From assembly GCF_016056295.1 (NCBI RefSeq), contig NZ_JAECZB010000003.1:62001-126000 (forward strand): a DNA stretch of 64,000 bases. The letters are read 5' to 3'. A model generated the notes under the pieces. The model did no database searches, was not told where the DNA came from, and was given only the letters and a program-made list of their open reading frames with translations. Shown one piece after another: positions 9,178 through 17,334 of the stretch. Each line of letters opens with the position of its first letter. Positions within the stretch are counted from its first letter, which is position 1. A program made the position numbers and the translations under genes. Source of the DNA: Atlanticothrix silvestris CENA357. GTDB taxonomy: Bacteria > Cyanobacteriota > Cyanobacteriia > Cyanobacteriales > Nostocaceae.

Positions 9178-10800
9178 CTAATCCCCCAATCCAATATAAA
9201 AATCCATAGCTTCAATAGCATCAAAATAACCACATTCTCCGCTTAACCAACCATCTGTAGACAGTTGTTCTCTTTGACCACTAGACTCAGTAAATAACGG
9301 TAGCTGCGGCAATTTATACGCAAGCAAAAATTCTTTAGTAGCATCAATAGAGCCTTTGCGTAAAACTTCTCGCAAAGCCATTACTTTATTTTGTCGTTCT
9401 TTCCAGTCTTTTCCTTCCTTAAATTCTTTAACCACTTGAGTGAAACCTTCCCAAGTGCGCCACTCACTGTTATTGTTTTGCAAACGTACAGGACGCATTG
9501 CTAAATTCCAAGGTTTATCATTAGTCGGGATTTGATATTCACGTTTGCGAATTTCAGACACTGAACCAATTAAACCACTTGCTGCTAAATGCCAATCAAT
9601 AGCAGAAAAATAATCTACTCCATATTTTTTGCGCTCGTCTTTAACAAATTTCTTAGCTTCTTTACATAAATCTTCACTCATCTCATAAGCTCGTGCAAAA
9701 GGATAATGAGTTTTGACTATACAAACACCTGCACAAGCCGTTAAAGGTTTACCATCAGCTACAGTCTGTTCCTCAAATTTTTTCAGAAATAATGCAGCTA
9801 ACTCTAAACCTAATCTTCCTTCACAAACAAAGGTAATATCATCACCACCATAAACTAAAGGACGGAAAGGAAGGTAATATTTAGCATTTAAATTAAATTC
9901 TCCAATTTTACCAACAACTTTTCCTTCTTGAATTGATTTAGTTAAAATACTTGCGACAGCTTTTAGTGCATTAATACCAGCTTGGTCAACACTTTTAGAA
10001 AACTTTCGCATTCTGTGAATATAATCTCGATTATTTTGTGCATCCTTACCACACTTTTGAAAACGCTTTCCCATACCATTACCATCAGCATGAACAATAG
10101 CAGCATAGCTGGATTCACCTTTAGAACGGCCTAAATGGTCAGTTCGATAGGGAAACTGATAAATATTTTGGTCAACTACTTCTGCAAAAAACTTTTGTAG
10201 CTTTTGATTAGCTTCCTTAACTGCTTGTAATTTTTGCTTGGTTTCTGTAGAAATCAAATAGCTATCTGTTTCTTCTTCACCGCCATAATTGACGTACTCA
10301 TCACTTCTATCTACAGCAGGAAGCTGAGTTGAGTTACAACTAGCAGTTACACCTAATCCCAATAACGGAACAGAAGGAATTCTCTCGTATTTTTGACGTT
10401 CTATGTCATTTTTTTTCAGGCTTTCAACTATTAAATGTAAATTTTCTCTTTGCCAATCAAAGTCTGCATGAGCAACTAAAAGGTTAACTCCTGCTGCTTC
10501 TTCCAAAACTCGCTTACTCAATATATGAGTAAACCTAACAGCAGTTTCGCGTGATTTAAATACAATAAGTGCATTACCACCAGCCGCGTATATTAGTTCT
10601 GCATTAAGTTCACTGGTTTCTATTGCTTCTTCTTGGCATTTTTTCGGAACTTCTAATTTTACTAATGTTTCTTCAACCCATTCTTTTGTAGCTTGAGATA
10701 ATAAGAATGAGGCTCCAATGTTTTCACGGAGACGGTTGCTGCTGAAGATATAATTCTGTTTACCTGTTGTATCAACTACAGTTACAGTAAATTGTGTCAT
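9178..10800 (-). CDS. cas10: Cas10-type large subunit with GGDD, no HD domain
   Basis: The signature large subunit of a type III CRISPR effector. The 540-residue chain begins with a Palm1-like region (TVTVVDTTGKQNYIFSSNRL) and has YAAGGNALIVF at 71-81. The second palm has AAIVHADGNGMGKRF at 233-247 and the GGDD cyclase motif at 318-321 (PLVYGGDDITFV). An intact GGDD predicts synthesis of cyclic oligoadenylate on target-RNA binding. No N-terminal HD nuclease domain is present, and I see no paired HD, so ssDNA cleavage is not expected. The adjacent upstream CARF-nuclease gene overlaps by 4 bp and would be the receptor of the second messenger. Sequence style is closer to Cmr2/III-D than to Csm1. 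Confidence 0.88.
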   Translation of the reverse strand: MTQFTVTVVDTTGKQNYIFSSNRLRENIGASFLLSQATKEWVEETLVKLEVPKKCQEEAIETSELNAELIYAAGGNALIVFKSRETAVRFTHILSKRVLEEAAGVNLLVAHADFDWQRENLHLIVESLKKNDIERQKYERIPSVPLLGLGVTASCNSTQLPAVDRSDEYVNYGGEEETDSYLISTETKQKLQAVKEANQKLQKFFAEVVDQNIYQFPYRTDHLGRSKGESSYAAIVHADGNGMGKRFQKCGKDAQNNRDYIHRMRKFSKSVDQAGINALKAVASILTKSIQEGKVVGKIGEFNLNAKYYLPFRPLVYGGDDITFVCEGRLGLELAALFLKKFEEQTVADGKPLTACAGVCIVKTHYPFARAYEMSEDLCKEAKKFVKDERKKYGVDYFSAIDWHLAASGLIGSVSEIRKREYQIPTNDKPWNLAMRPVRLQNNNSEWRTWEGFTQVVKEFKEGKDWKERQNKVMALREVLRKGSIDATKEFLLAYKLPQLPLFTESSGQREQLSTDGWLSGECGYFDAIEAMDFYIGLGD

Positions 10801-12143
10801 TTTGTCTCCCGGTCAACTTGAGTAATCCACTCAGCAATTTCTTCAGATAGATTTATTAAATGTTCGCGTCCAAACACAGCGATTTTGTTATCTTTACTTG
10901 TTGCATCAGGCTCTAAGCTAAAAACATTAGTAATTTCAGTTCTTAAAGCAACTATATCCTTGGTATTAGCGCAACACACTAAAGCAACTCGCGCCTCTGA
11001 ACCACCTAACTGTTGCGCTCTGATATATGCCTCAAATAGTTTAGACTTGCAAAGTGTCTTCGTTGCATCTGTAGTGCAGGAAATGGCAAATAGTTGATAA
11101 CCTCTCATGAAAGCTACATCAAATTGAAACTTATTTTGTTTTGGATTATTATCACTACTCATCCAAAATGAAGTTGCGCTATCATGAATCAAGAATTTTT
11201 CAGAAATTTCTTTAATCTTGTACAAAACGTAGTGTTCTAACCATTCACCATCAAGCCATTTACAGACTTGCTTAATATTTTTAAATCCTTGTTCTTTTAA
11301 AGCTTGGAGTGATAGTTCTTCACTTGTTAATCCTAGTTCCATTAAGGCATTATTTATTTGAGGATCTGATTTGATAGTCTCTAAGCTTAAAGGAGGAACT
11401 TTTTCAAGCTCTTGTTTTTCTAGCCAGTTGTCTCTTTTATCTTTTGTTACTGGGCGTAGAACCTGGTAGCACCAACTTTTCCATTTGTGTAAGCTATCTT
11501 CCTTGGTGTGAAAATCAGCAAATGCTTGCGCGGCTTTAGCTTGTTCTGGCTCCTGAATAGGTTCAGAACCCCATTTCCAACCATGCAACTCAAATACCGT
11601 TTTTATGTCTACTTGCAGTATTTCTGGCGTAACTTTAATACGAACACGTTCATTATCTTCTTTATCAATGCACATCTCTAATCTGCGGGGGTCGAGATAG
11701 CTAAAAGTAATACCTTCACGCTGTTTGTATGTTTTATCTTTAACTTCTTCGTAAAACAATGTTCGGTAGGCGTGTGTGGACATCGCCTTTGTCCCGCCTG
11801 TATAATTTAGACCTATTTTTCCGCTTTTAATGCTTTCTAACTTTCCTCTAATTTCTGTTTGGATGTAATAAGCATCAGACTCATAATCATTGAGCGATCG
11901 CAATTCTACATCTTTAGAACCATTTGACTCACTTTTGAGAATATTTTGCAGCCGCTTTGCCTGTTCTACTGTATCCGCTGTGTGTACTAAATATGCAGTT
12001 CCACCATCATTCAACAACAGCTTTGCTGCAACATAGTTGGGTAGAGGATTTTCACCAATCAGCAAAAACAGGTGGTCTACTTTATACTTGTCAAATTCAG
12101 ATGTATTCATAGGGTAGATGTATCCGTTTTTCAAAATTGCCAT
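10797..12143 (-). CDS. CARF-domain nuclease, Card1/Can2-like (DUF1887)
   Basis: A 448-residue predicted cyclic-oligoadenylate effector and first gene of the operon. The N-terminal CARF domain shows HLFLLIGENPLPNYVAAKLL (24-43) and the ligand-pocket motif NYTGGTKAMSTHAYR (113-127). The C-terminal region has a PD-(D/E)xK-like layout: GEWLEHYVLYKIKE (299-312), then QFDVAFMRGYQLFAISCTTD (340-359), then KSKLFEAYIRAQQLGGSEAR. The first Glu and the Asp are present, but the usual ExK after the strand reads SCT, with lysines displaced to 366-368. In Card1 and Can2, cA4 binding activates DNA/RNA cleavage. Activity of this variant is therefore uncertain, but its position before an intact Cas10 cyclase supports the role. 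Confidence 0.82.
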   Translation of the reverse strand: MAILKNGYIYPMNTSEFDKYKVDHLFLLIGENPLPNYVAAKLLLNDGGTAYLVHTADTVEQAKRLQNILKSESNGSKDVELRSLNDYESDAYYIQTEIRGKLESIKSGKIGLNYTGGTKAMSTHAYRTLFYEEVKDKTYKQREGITFSYLDPRRLEMCIDKEDNERVRIKVTPEILQVDIKTVFELHGWKWGSEPIQEPEQAKAAQAFADFHTKEDSLHKWKSWCYQVLRPVTKDKRDNWLEKQELEKVPPLSLETIKSDPQINNALMELGLTSEELSLQALKEQGFKNIKQVCKWLDGEWLEHYVLYKIKEISEKFLIHDSATSFWMSSDNNPKQNKFQFDVAFMRGYQLFAISCTTDATKTLCKSKLFEAYIRAQQLGGSEARVALVCCANTKDIVALRTEITNVFSLEPDATSKDNKIAVFGREHLINLSEEIAEWITQVDRETK

Positions 12144-12482
12144 ACCTAGTATTACATAGCATCGGAAATACGCTCTTCCGAATAACTGCTACCTTGGAAA
12201 GTACAACTGAGACATCTTAACCGACCGTGAATGCACTCTTAACGAACCCTCCGCACCCCAAACTTTTACAACAGCTAGGTCAATCGCTCTCTAAACCAAA
12301 GTCCATAATCTCACTCGCGCCATAGGGCTTTGGGCATTTTTCTGTTAGCTCTATAGTGGTAAACTACACACTATTCTCGCCAGCAGTTTTACTTACACTG
12401 ATTGGTGACAGGCTTTCTTGACCGAGACTCACAAGGATAAAAAGCAAGCAAACATCCTCAACTATCAAGACTCACTCAATTC

Positions 12483-12647
12483 ATGCACACGGAGTTTGGG
12501 GCAATAATTAGGGTTGACCCCTCATGGGCATTATTTTTTGGAGTTCCAATAAAACTCGACTTCAGGGAGACAATTTGTAGTAAAATTAACAAGCTAACGC
12601 ACCCAGATGTTCCTATTAGGACAAAATTGGTGGTTCTCGCCACATGA
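12483..12647 (+). pseudogene. Short protein-like frame, possible gene remnant
   Basis: A 54-codon frame begins MHTEFGAIIRVDPSWALFFG and ends in THPDVPIRTKLVVLAT. Its composition (Trp, Phe, ordered hydrophobics, charged helix DFRETICSKINKL) looks like real protein, much more so than the overlapping 121-codon frame on the other strand. It stops at TGA without a domain end and nothing recognisable continues it. I do not know the family. It lies between the CRISPR operon and an IS605-type relic, so it may be the tail or head of a broken accessory gene. Confidence 0.3.
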
Positions 12648-12766
12648 AATGACCGACCAAAAGCAAATACCTGAAAACAGGGGCGGCATAGTTCATGAAT
12701 GAGAAATCGACGCATAAAAGTAAGTATTGTGTTGTTTGCTGCCGGGCAATCAGTGAAAATTAAACA

Positions 12767-12887
12767 GATGCTTGTGGAGGGAAATCTGGACGGGGTTTTA
12801 AGACACAAATGACTTAAAACTAGACAAACTCGATGAAGCAAGAATCTCCCACGACAGGCGAGGCCTTAGTGGTGAGAGTGTCAAAAA
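12767..12887 (+). mobile_element. IS200/IS605-type right-end relic with tnpB tail
   Basis: The frame starting at the left end reads DACGGKSGRGFKTQMT, a stop, another stop, then TNSMKQESP. Cyanobacterial TnpB proteins commonly end with an ...ACG... block followed by a SMKQESP-like stretch, so this looks like a decayed tnpB 3' end. It is followed by the typical GAAGCAAGAATC and a hairpin-like CTCCCAC...GTGGTGAGAG, then GTGTCAA, as at the right end of such elements. The rest of tnpB and any tnpA are missing. Call rests on remembered family pattern. Confidence 0.5.
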
Positions 12888-12896
12888 CTATAATTT

Positions 12897-14555
12897 ATGG
12901 CATCTATTATTCAAGCTTTACCAACAGAAGTCGTATATCTGATTACAGCTGGAGAGGTAATCGACTCTTTCGCATCGGTGGTGCGGGAATTGGTGGAAAA
13001 TTCCCTAGATGCTGGTGCGACGAGGATTGTAGTTTATTTGTGGCCGCAGCAATGGCGAATCCGTGTCGCAGATAATGGTTGTGGCATGAACCTAGAAGAC
13101 TTGCAACAAGCAGCCACAGCCCATAGTACGAGTAAAATCCGTTCTAGTGACGATTTGTGGAAAATTAACAGTTTAGGGTTTCGTGGCGAAGCGTTGCACA
13201 GTTTGACAACTCTAGCTGAGGTGGAGATTTTGAGTCGTCCACCAGGAAAGTCAGGATGGCGGGTTGTCTATGGCAATGGTGGGAAAGCGATGCAAGTAGA
13301 AGCTACTGCGATCGCTCCTGGTACAGTTGTTGCAGTATCTAATTTATTTGGTAATTGCTCATCTCGTCGCCAGGGATTACCGACAACAGCACAGCAAATG
13401 AAAGCTGTGCAGGCGACAATTCACCAAATTGCCCTTTGTCATCCTCAAGTCACTTGGCAAGTTTGGCAAAATGATCGCCAGTGGTTCACTATATGTCCGG
13501 CTGGGACAACGGGACAACTACTACCGCAGATTCTCAATCAGGTACGACAGGGTGATTTGGAAGAGGTGAAATTAGAACTACCTCACCCGCCAAATTCTGT
13601 ACTAAACTTAGTCATAGGATTACCTGACCGTTGCCATCGCCATCGTCCAGATTGGGTACGAGCAGCTATTAATGGGCGGATGGTAAACTCACCGGAAATA
13701 GAACAAGCGATTTTATCAGCATTTCACAAAACATTACCACGCGATCGCTATCCAATTTGCATCTTACATCTTGCTATTTCCCCCGATCAAATTAACTGGA
13801 ATCGCAATCCAGCCAAAACAGAAATTTACCTCAACGAAATCTGTTATTGGCAAGAACAAATTACCCAAGCAATTGACCAAGCACTGAAGATTTCTCCTAC
13901 TAACATTAAAGAATCTGTTCATACAACCAGAGTTAGTAAATTACTCAAAGCCGCAGAAAGCAAAGGCGGCTACAACTTTAACCCTCAAACTCCCAACGAA
14001 GATAACCAAACTCTTAACTCATTGAAAGCTGTTGCTCAAGTTAGCAACACTTATATTGTTGTAGAACATCCAGGTGGGATGTGGTTAGTAGAACAGCACA
14101 TTGCCCATGAACGAGTTTTATATGAGCAATTGTGCGATGAGTGGCAACTTGTCCCCGTTGAACCACCAACTATTCTTTATCAGTTGTCGCCAGCGCAAGT
14201 CTCCCAACTGCAACGTATAGGTTTAGACATTGAAACCTTTGGCGAACAACTTTGGGCAGTCCGAACCTTACCCGCAATGCTACAGCAGCGAGACGACTGT
14301 GCCGAAGCAATTTTAGAACTCAGTTGGGGAGGCGACTTACAAACGGCTCAAGTAGCTGTCGCTTGTCGTAGTGCTATTCGCAACGGTACACCAATGAATC
14401 TACAAGAAATGCAAACACTTTTAGATAATTGGCAACGCACTCGTAACCCCCGCACCTGTCCCCACGGACGACCAATTTATTTATCGCTAGAAGAGTCTGC
14501 TTTGGCGAGGTTTTTCCGGCGGAATTGGGTAATCGGCAAAAGTCACGGGATTTAA
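12897..14555 (+). CDS. mutL: DNA mismatch repair protein MutL
   Basis: MutL couples mismatch recognition by MutS to strand incision. The N-terminal GHKL ATPase has RELVENSLDAGA (residues about 29-40), VADNGCGM and SLGFRGEALHSL, and the C-terminal half carries ACRSAIRNG and CPHGRP. These last motifs belong to the latent endonuclease found in MutL of organisms lacking MutH. The metal motif usually written DQHAxxE reads EQHIAHE here, so Asp is replaced by Glu and Ala by Ile. GEVIDSFASVVREL replaces the more usual GEVVERPASVVKEL. At 552 residues it is normal for cyanobacteria. The start codon was chosen as the first ATG before the conserved IQALP segment. Confidence 0.95.
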   Translation: MASIIQALPTEVVYLITAGEVIDSFASVVRELVENSLDAGATRIVVYLWPQQWRIRVADNGCGMNLEDLQQAATAHSTSKIRSSDDLWKINSLGFRGEALHSLTTLAEVEILSRPPGKSGWRVVYGNGGKAMQVEATAIAPGTVVAVSNLFGNCSSRRQGLPTTAQQMKAVQATIHQIALCHPQVTWQVWQNDRQWFTICPAGTTGQLLPQILNQVRQGDLEEVKLELPHPPNSVLNLVIGLPDRCHRHRPDWVRAAINGRMVNSPEIEQAILSAFHKTLPRDRYPICILHLAISPDQINWNRNPAKTEIYLNEICYWQEQITQAIDQALKISPTNIKESVHTTRVSKLLKAAESKGGYNFNPQTPNEDNQTLNSLKAVAQVSNTYIVVEHPGGMWLVEQHIAHERVLYEQLCDEWQLVPVEPPTILYQLSPAQVSQLQRIGLDIETFGEQLWAVRTLPAMLQQRDDCAEAILELSWGGDLQTAQVAVACRSAIRNGTPMNLQEMQTLLDNWQRTRNPRTCPHGRPIYLSLEESALARFFRRNWVIGKSHGI

Positions 14556-14846
14556 TCACCCATCTTGTGTTGTAGTAGCGTCGCAAGTCTAATAAAGCGT
14601 GTTATGCCGCAATACGGTTCAGTTAAGAAATTGCTCCGTTGAGACAGGCAGGGGATGCAGGGGAAGCAGGGGGGGAGAATAAAAACTTATCCCAAGCGTA
14701 TTGTGTTATGCCGCACTCTTAGCACCATCCTAAATTTGCGGTGCGTTATGGACATTAGTCCTAACGCACCCTACCACATAAAACTAATACCCAAAGTTTA
14801 GAGACATCATCACATAACGAACTACATTCTGCTAGGATGAGGAGTC
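14556..14846. other. Intergenic region with G-rich tract
   Basis: No gene is seen. A G-rich stretch near 14643-14676 (repeated GCAGGGG/GCAGGGGG units) lies in the middle. The motif GTGTTATGCCGCA occurs twice, near 14600 and 14704. The right part should contain the crhC promoter and beginning of its leader. Confidence 0.4.
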
Positions 14847-14926
14847 GCGGCATTCGCTCTCAGTCTTGGCGCTTACTGCTTAATTTTAGCCCTTCAAACC
14901 ATCCGTCCGCCTAAGACTGATGCCGC
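14847..14926 (+). promoter_or_regulatory. Long stem-loop in the leader of crhC
   Basis: The arm GCGGCAT plus CAGTCTTGGCG (with a 7-nt bulge) is complementary to CGCCTAAGACTGATGCCGC at 14908-14926, giving an interrupted stem of about 17 pairs around a 36-nt loop. A second small hairpin, CGCCACTGGCG at 14925-14935, overlaps its foot, so the two would compete. The GGAG ribosome site is at 14954-14957 and the start codon follows 4 nt later. Position and strength suggest post-transcriptional control, possibly temperature responsive, of a cold-shock-type helicase. Confidence 0.55.
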
Positions 14927-14961
14927 CACTGGCGACAGGCCGATGTTATTTCTGGAGTTTT

Positions 14962-16275
14962 ATGTCATTTTCTACTCTCGGCTTGTCAAATGAGATTATC
15001 CGTGCTGTCACCGAGCGAGGGTATACTAAACCCACTCCAATTCAGATGCAGGCGATTCCTGCCGTATTATTGGGTGGTGATTTGTTAGCTGGTGCCCAAA
15101 CTGGCACTGGAAAAACTGCGAGTTTCACCTTGCCCTTGCTGCATCGTTTGTCGTCCGACAAGAACGTTAAAGGCGCGTCTTATGGATGTCCCCCAATTCG
15201 GGCGCTGATTCTCACCCCGACTCGCGAACTCGCTGCACAGGTAGAAGAAAGCGTGCGTGAGTATGGCAAGTACTTGCCGCTGAACTCGATGGTGATGTTC
15301 GGTGGGGTCAGCATTAATCCGCAAAAACGGCTTTTGAAGGGTGGCGTAGATATTCTAGTGAGTACCCCAGGGCGACTGTTAGACCATGTACAGCAGGGCA
15401 CAGTTAACCTGTCACACGTTGAGATTTTGGTGCTAGATGAAGCAGATAGAATGCTAGACATGGGCTTTATTCGTGATATCCGCCGCATTCTCTCGCTTCT
15501 GCCTAAACAGCGGCAGAATTTACTATTTTTCGCCACCTTTTCGGACAAAATTAAGGCACTAGCCGCCGGTTTACTCAATCGCCCAACAATGATTGAGGTG
15601 GCACGCCGCAACGTTACTGCTGACACAGTGGCACAGAAAGTCTATAAGGTAGACCGTGACAAGAAACGCCACTTACTAGCTCACTTGATTCGACAAGACA
15701 ATTGGTATCAAGTATTAGTGTTTACTCGTACTAAGTATGGTGCTGACCGTCTGGTTAAGCAATTAATCGATAATCGCATCCAAGCCCTGGCTATTCACGG
15801 AAATAAGAGTCAGTCTGCCCGTACCCATGCTCTGGAAAAGTTTAAAAACGGCAGCCTACAGGTATTAGTAGCTACCGACATTGCGGCACGGGGTCTAGAT
15901 ATTAGTGAATTGCCCCATGTAGTCAACTTCGATTTGCCCAATGTACCTGAGGATTATGTTCATCGCATTGGTCGCACTGGTCGTGCTGGGGCATCAGGTG
16001 AAGCCATATCGCTGGTATCTGTTGATGAATACCCGTTGTTGGCAGATATCGAAAAACTGATTGAACAACGGTTGCCATTAGGAGTAATTCCTGGCTTTGG
16101 AGCCGATCAGACCAAGCCTGAACCAGTCCCAAATGGAAACAAACCCAAATCTAGAGGTGACAAACGTCCTACTCACTCTACTACTAAAAAATCAGCAGCG
16201 CGAACCGTTGCAGGTGTTAAAAAGTCTGGTGGACGAACATCCACACCTCGCCGTTCTGCTAAAAGCGATCGCTGA
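14962..16275 (+). CDS. crhC: DEAD-box RNA helicase, CrhC-like
   Basis: An ATP-dependent RNA helicase that unwinds RNA duplexes. Motifs in order: Q motif [12 protein letters not shown] (22-33), AQTGTGKT (45-52), PTREL (86-90), TPGR (135-138), DEAD (159-162), FAT (190-192) in place of SAT, then the second RecA domain with ARGLDI and [10 protein letters not shown]. The SAT-to-FAT change is, as I recall, a hallmark of the cold-induced CrhC of Anabaena PCC 7120. The C-terminal tail is Lys/Arg/Ser/Thr-rich and probably binds RNA. I chose the ATG at MSFSTLGL, preceded by GGAG, rather than an upstream ATG that would add 14 residues encoded by the leader stem. Length is 437 residues. RhlE-like enzymes are the alternative. 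Confidence 0.85.
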   Translation: MSFSTLGLSNEIIRAVTERGYTKPTPIQMQAIPAVLLGGDLLAGAQTGTGKTASFTLPLLHRLSSDKNVKGASYGCPPIRALILTPTRELAAQVEESVREYGKYLPLNSMVMFGGVSINPQKRLLKGGVDILVSTPGRLLDHVQQGTVNLSHVEILVLDEADRMLDMGFIRDIRRILSLLPKQRQNLLFFATFSDKIKALAAGLLNRPTMIEVARRNVTADTVAQKVYKVDRDKKRHLLAHLIRQDNWYQVLVFTRTKYGADRLVKQLIDNRIQALAIHGNKSQSARTHALEKFKNGSLQVLVATDIAARGLDISELPHVVNFDLPNVPEDYVHRIGRTGRAGASGEAISLVSVDEYPLLADIEKLIEQRLPLGVIPGFGADQTKPEPVPNGNKPKSRGDKRPTHSTTKKSAARTVAGVKKSGGRTSTPRRSAKSDR

Positions 16276-16288
16276 TTCAATTAAAGAC

Positions 16289-16379
16289 AGGACTTACGCA
16301 AAAATCACCAAAAATCTTAATTTATCGAACCGCCAAGACGCCAAGAACGCCAAGAATTCGTAGAGTGTGCGTAAGTCCT
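16289..16379. repeat. MITE-like palindrome with AGGACTTACGCA ends
   Basis: Perfect 12-bp inverted repeats, AGGACTTACGCA at 16289-16300 and TGCGTAAGTCCT at 16368-16379, enclose 67 bp. The interior contains three copies of an octamer-like CGCCAAGA unit. No coding capacity is seen. This is typical of small non-autonomous repeats dispersed in Nostocales. A related partial sequence (ACTTACGCAGAA followed by CCACAGAGGACGCAGAG) occurs at about 38812-38860. Confidence 0.75.
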
Positions 16380-16638
16380 AAAAGATACAGGAAAATTAGT
16401 CTTAACCTCTGACTGTTTAATTGTCTAATCAGTATTATTTCGGCTGCGAATAGAAAAATTTAACTATCTCCTGTCCCTTGTTACCCAACGTCAATAAATA
16501 CTTCTACAGATAAATGAAAATATAAATCAATAGTTCTAAATATTGGAAGTGTATATTCTCGCATTAATATCAATGCGTCAATTTTTATAGCTAAAGTTGA
16601 AGAATTTGTACCGACCTTCATCATACGAGGAAATTAGT

Positions 16639-17319
16639 ATGACCAATGTCATCACTTACAATAATGACAAAGGACTTCTTGCCTACATTCAATTTTTAGC
16701 AGATAGGGCTTTGAAACCCAGAAATGGTAACACTGACCCAGTTTTTGACTTCGAGGATGCACTTGACCAAACAGAAATGGCGCAGTTAGCTGTTGATAAG
16801 TTGAAAAAAATTCCTGAAGTGAACGCCTTGTTTGCAGAACGCTGGCTACCAGCACCTTTTAATTTAGATGATTTAGCCAAACTCCCAGAGGGAACATTAG
16901 GCAATGTCTACGCCAACGAGATGAAAGCTAGAGGTTTCGATCCTTATTTTTATAAAAAAGTGCCTGTTGTTGATGACATTTCTTATCTCAAAATGCTTTG
17001 GCGGTCTACTCATGATATTTATCATGTAGTCACTGGATTTGATACTGATGGGATTGGTGAAATTGGTCTCCAAGCTTTTGTTTTGGCTCAAACCCCGATT
17101 CCCATTAGTGTGATGCTTGTAAGCTTTGGGATGGTGATGACTAGTCTTTATCAACCAGCTAAATTCCAAAATTTAATGACAGAAATAGCTCGCGGATATC
17201 GTTTAGGTTCTCAGACTCCGGGGAAGTTTATCGCTCAAAAATGGGATCAACTTTGGGATGTACCAGTAAATGAAATTCGTGGGCATTTAGGAGTAAATTA
17301 TGATTTAACTACATCTTAA
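16639..17319 (+). CDS. Coq4-family protein
   Basis: Coq4 proteins carry the HDxxHx(11)E metal motif and act in ubiquinone synthesis in eukaryotes and proteobacteria. Here the motif is HDIYHVVTGFDTDGIGE at residues 125-141. Cyanobacteria make plastoquinone rather than ubiquinone, so the true substrate is open. Other typical segments are PEGTLGNVYANEM, LKMLWRSTHDIYHV and PISVMLVSFGM. The start was set at MTNVITYN, which has ACGAGG upstream, rather than 14 codons earlier. The 226-residue length is normal. It ends only 15 bp from the convergent DUF1338 gene. Family is clear; function in this organism is inferred only in outline. Confidence 0.8.
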   Translation: MTNVITYNNDKGLLAYIQFLADRALKPRNGNTDPVFDFEDALDQTEMAQLAVDKLKKIPEVNALFAERWLPAPFNLDDLAKLPEGTLGNVYANEMKARGFDPYFYKKVPVVDDISYLKMLWRSTHDIYHVVTGFDTDGIGEIGLQAFVLAQTPIPISVMLVSFGMVMTSLYQPAKFQNLMTEIARGYRLGSQTPGKFIAQKWDQLWDVPVNEIRGHLGVNYDLTTS

Positions 17320-17334
17320 TTAAACCTAATTAAT

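Noticed and set aside
12476-12841. 121-codon minus frame upstream of mutL
   Set aside because: It lies opposite a better plus-strand frame and the IS605-type relic; Cys/Ser/Leu-rich composition without motif.
16097-16363. 88-codon plus frame overlapping the helicase tail
   Set aside because: Out-of-frame shadow of crhC ending in the MITE-like repeat.
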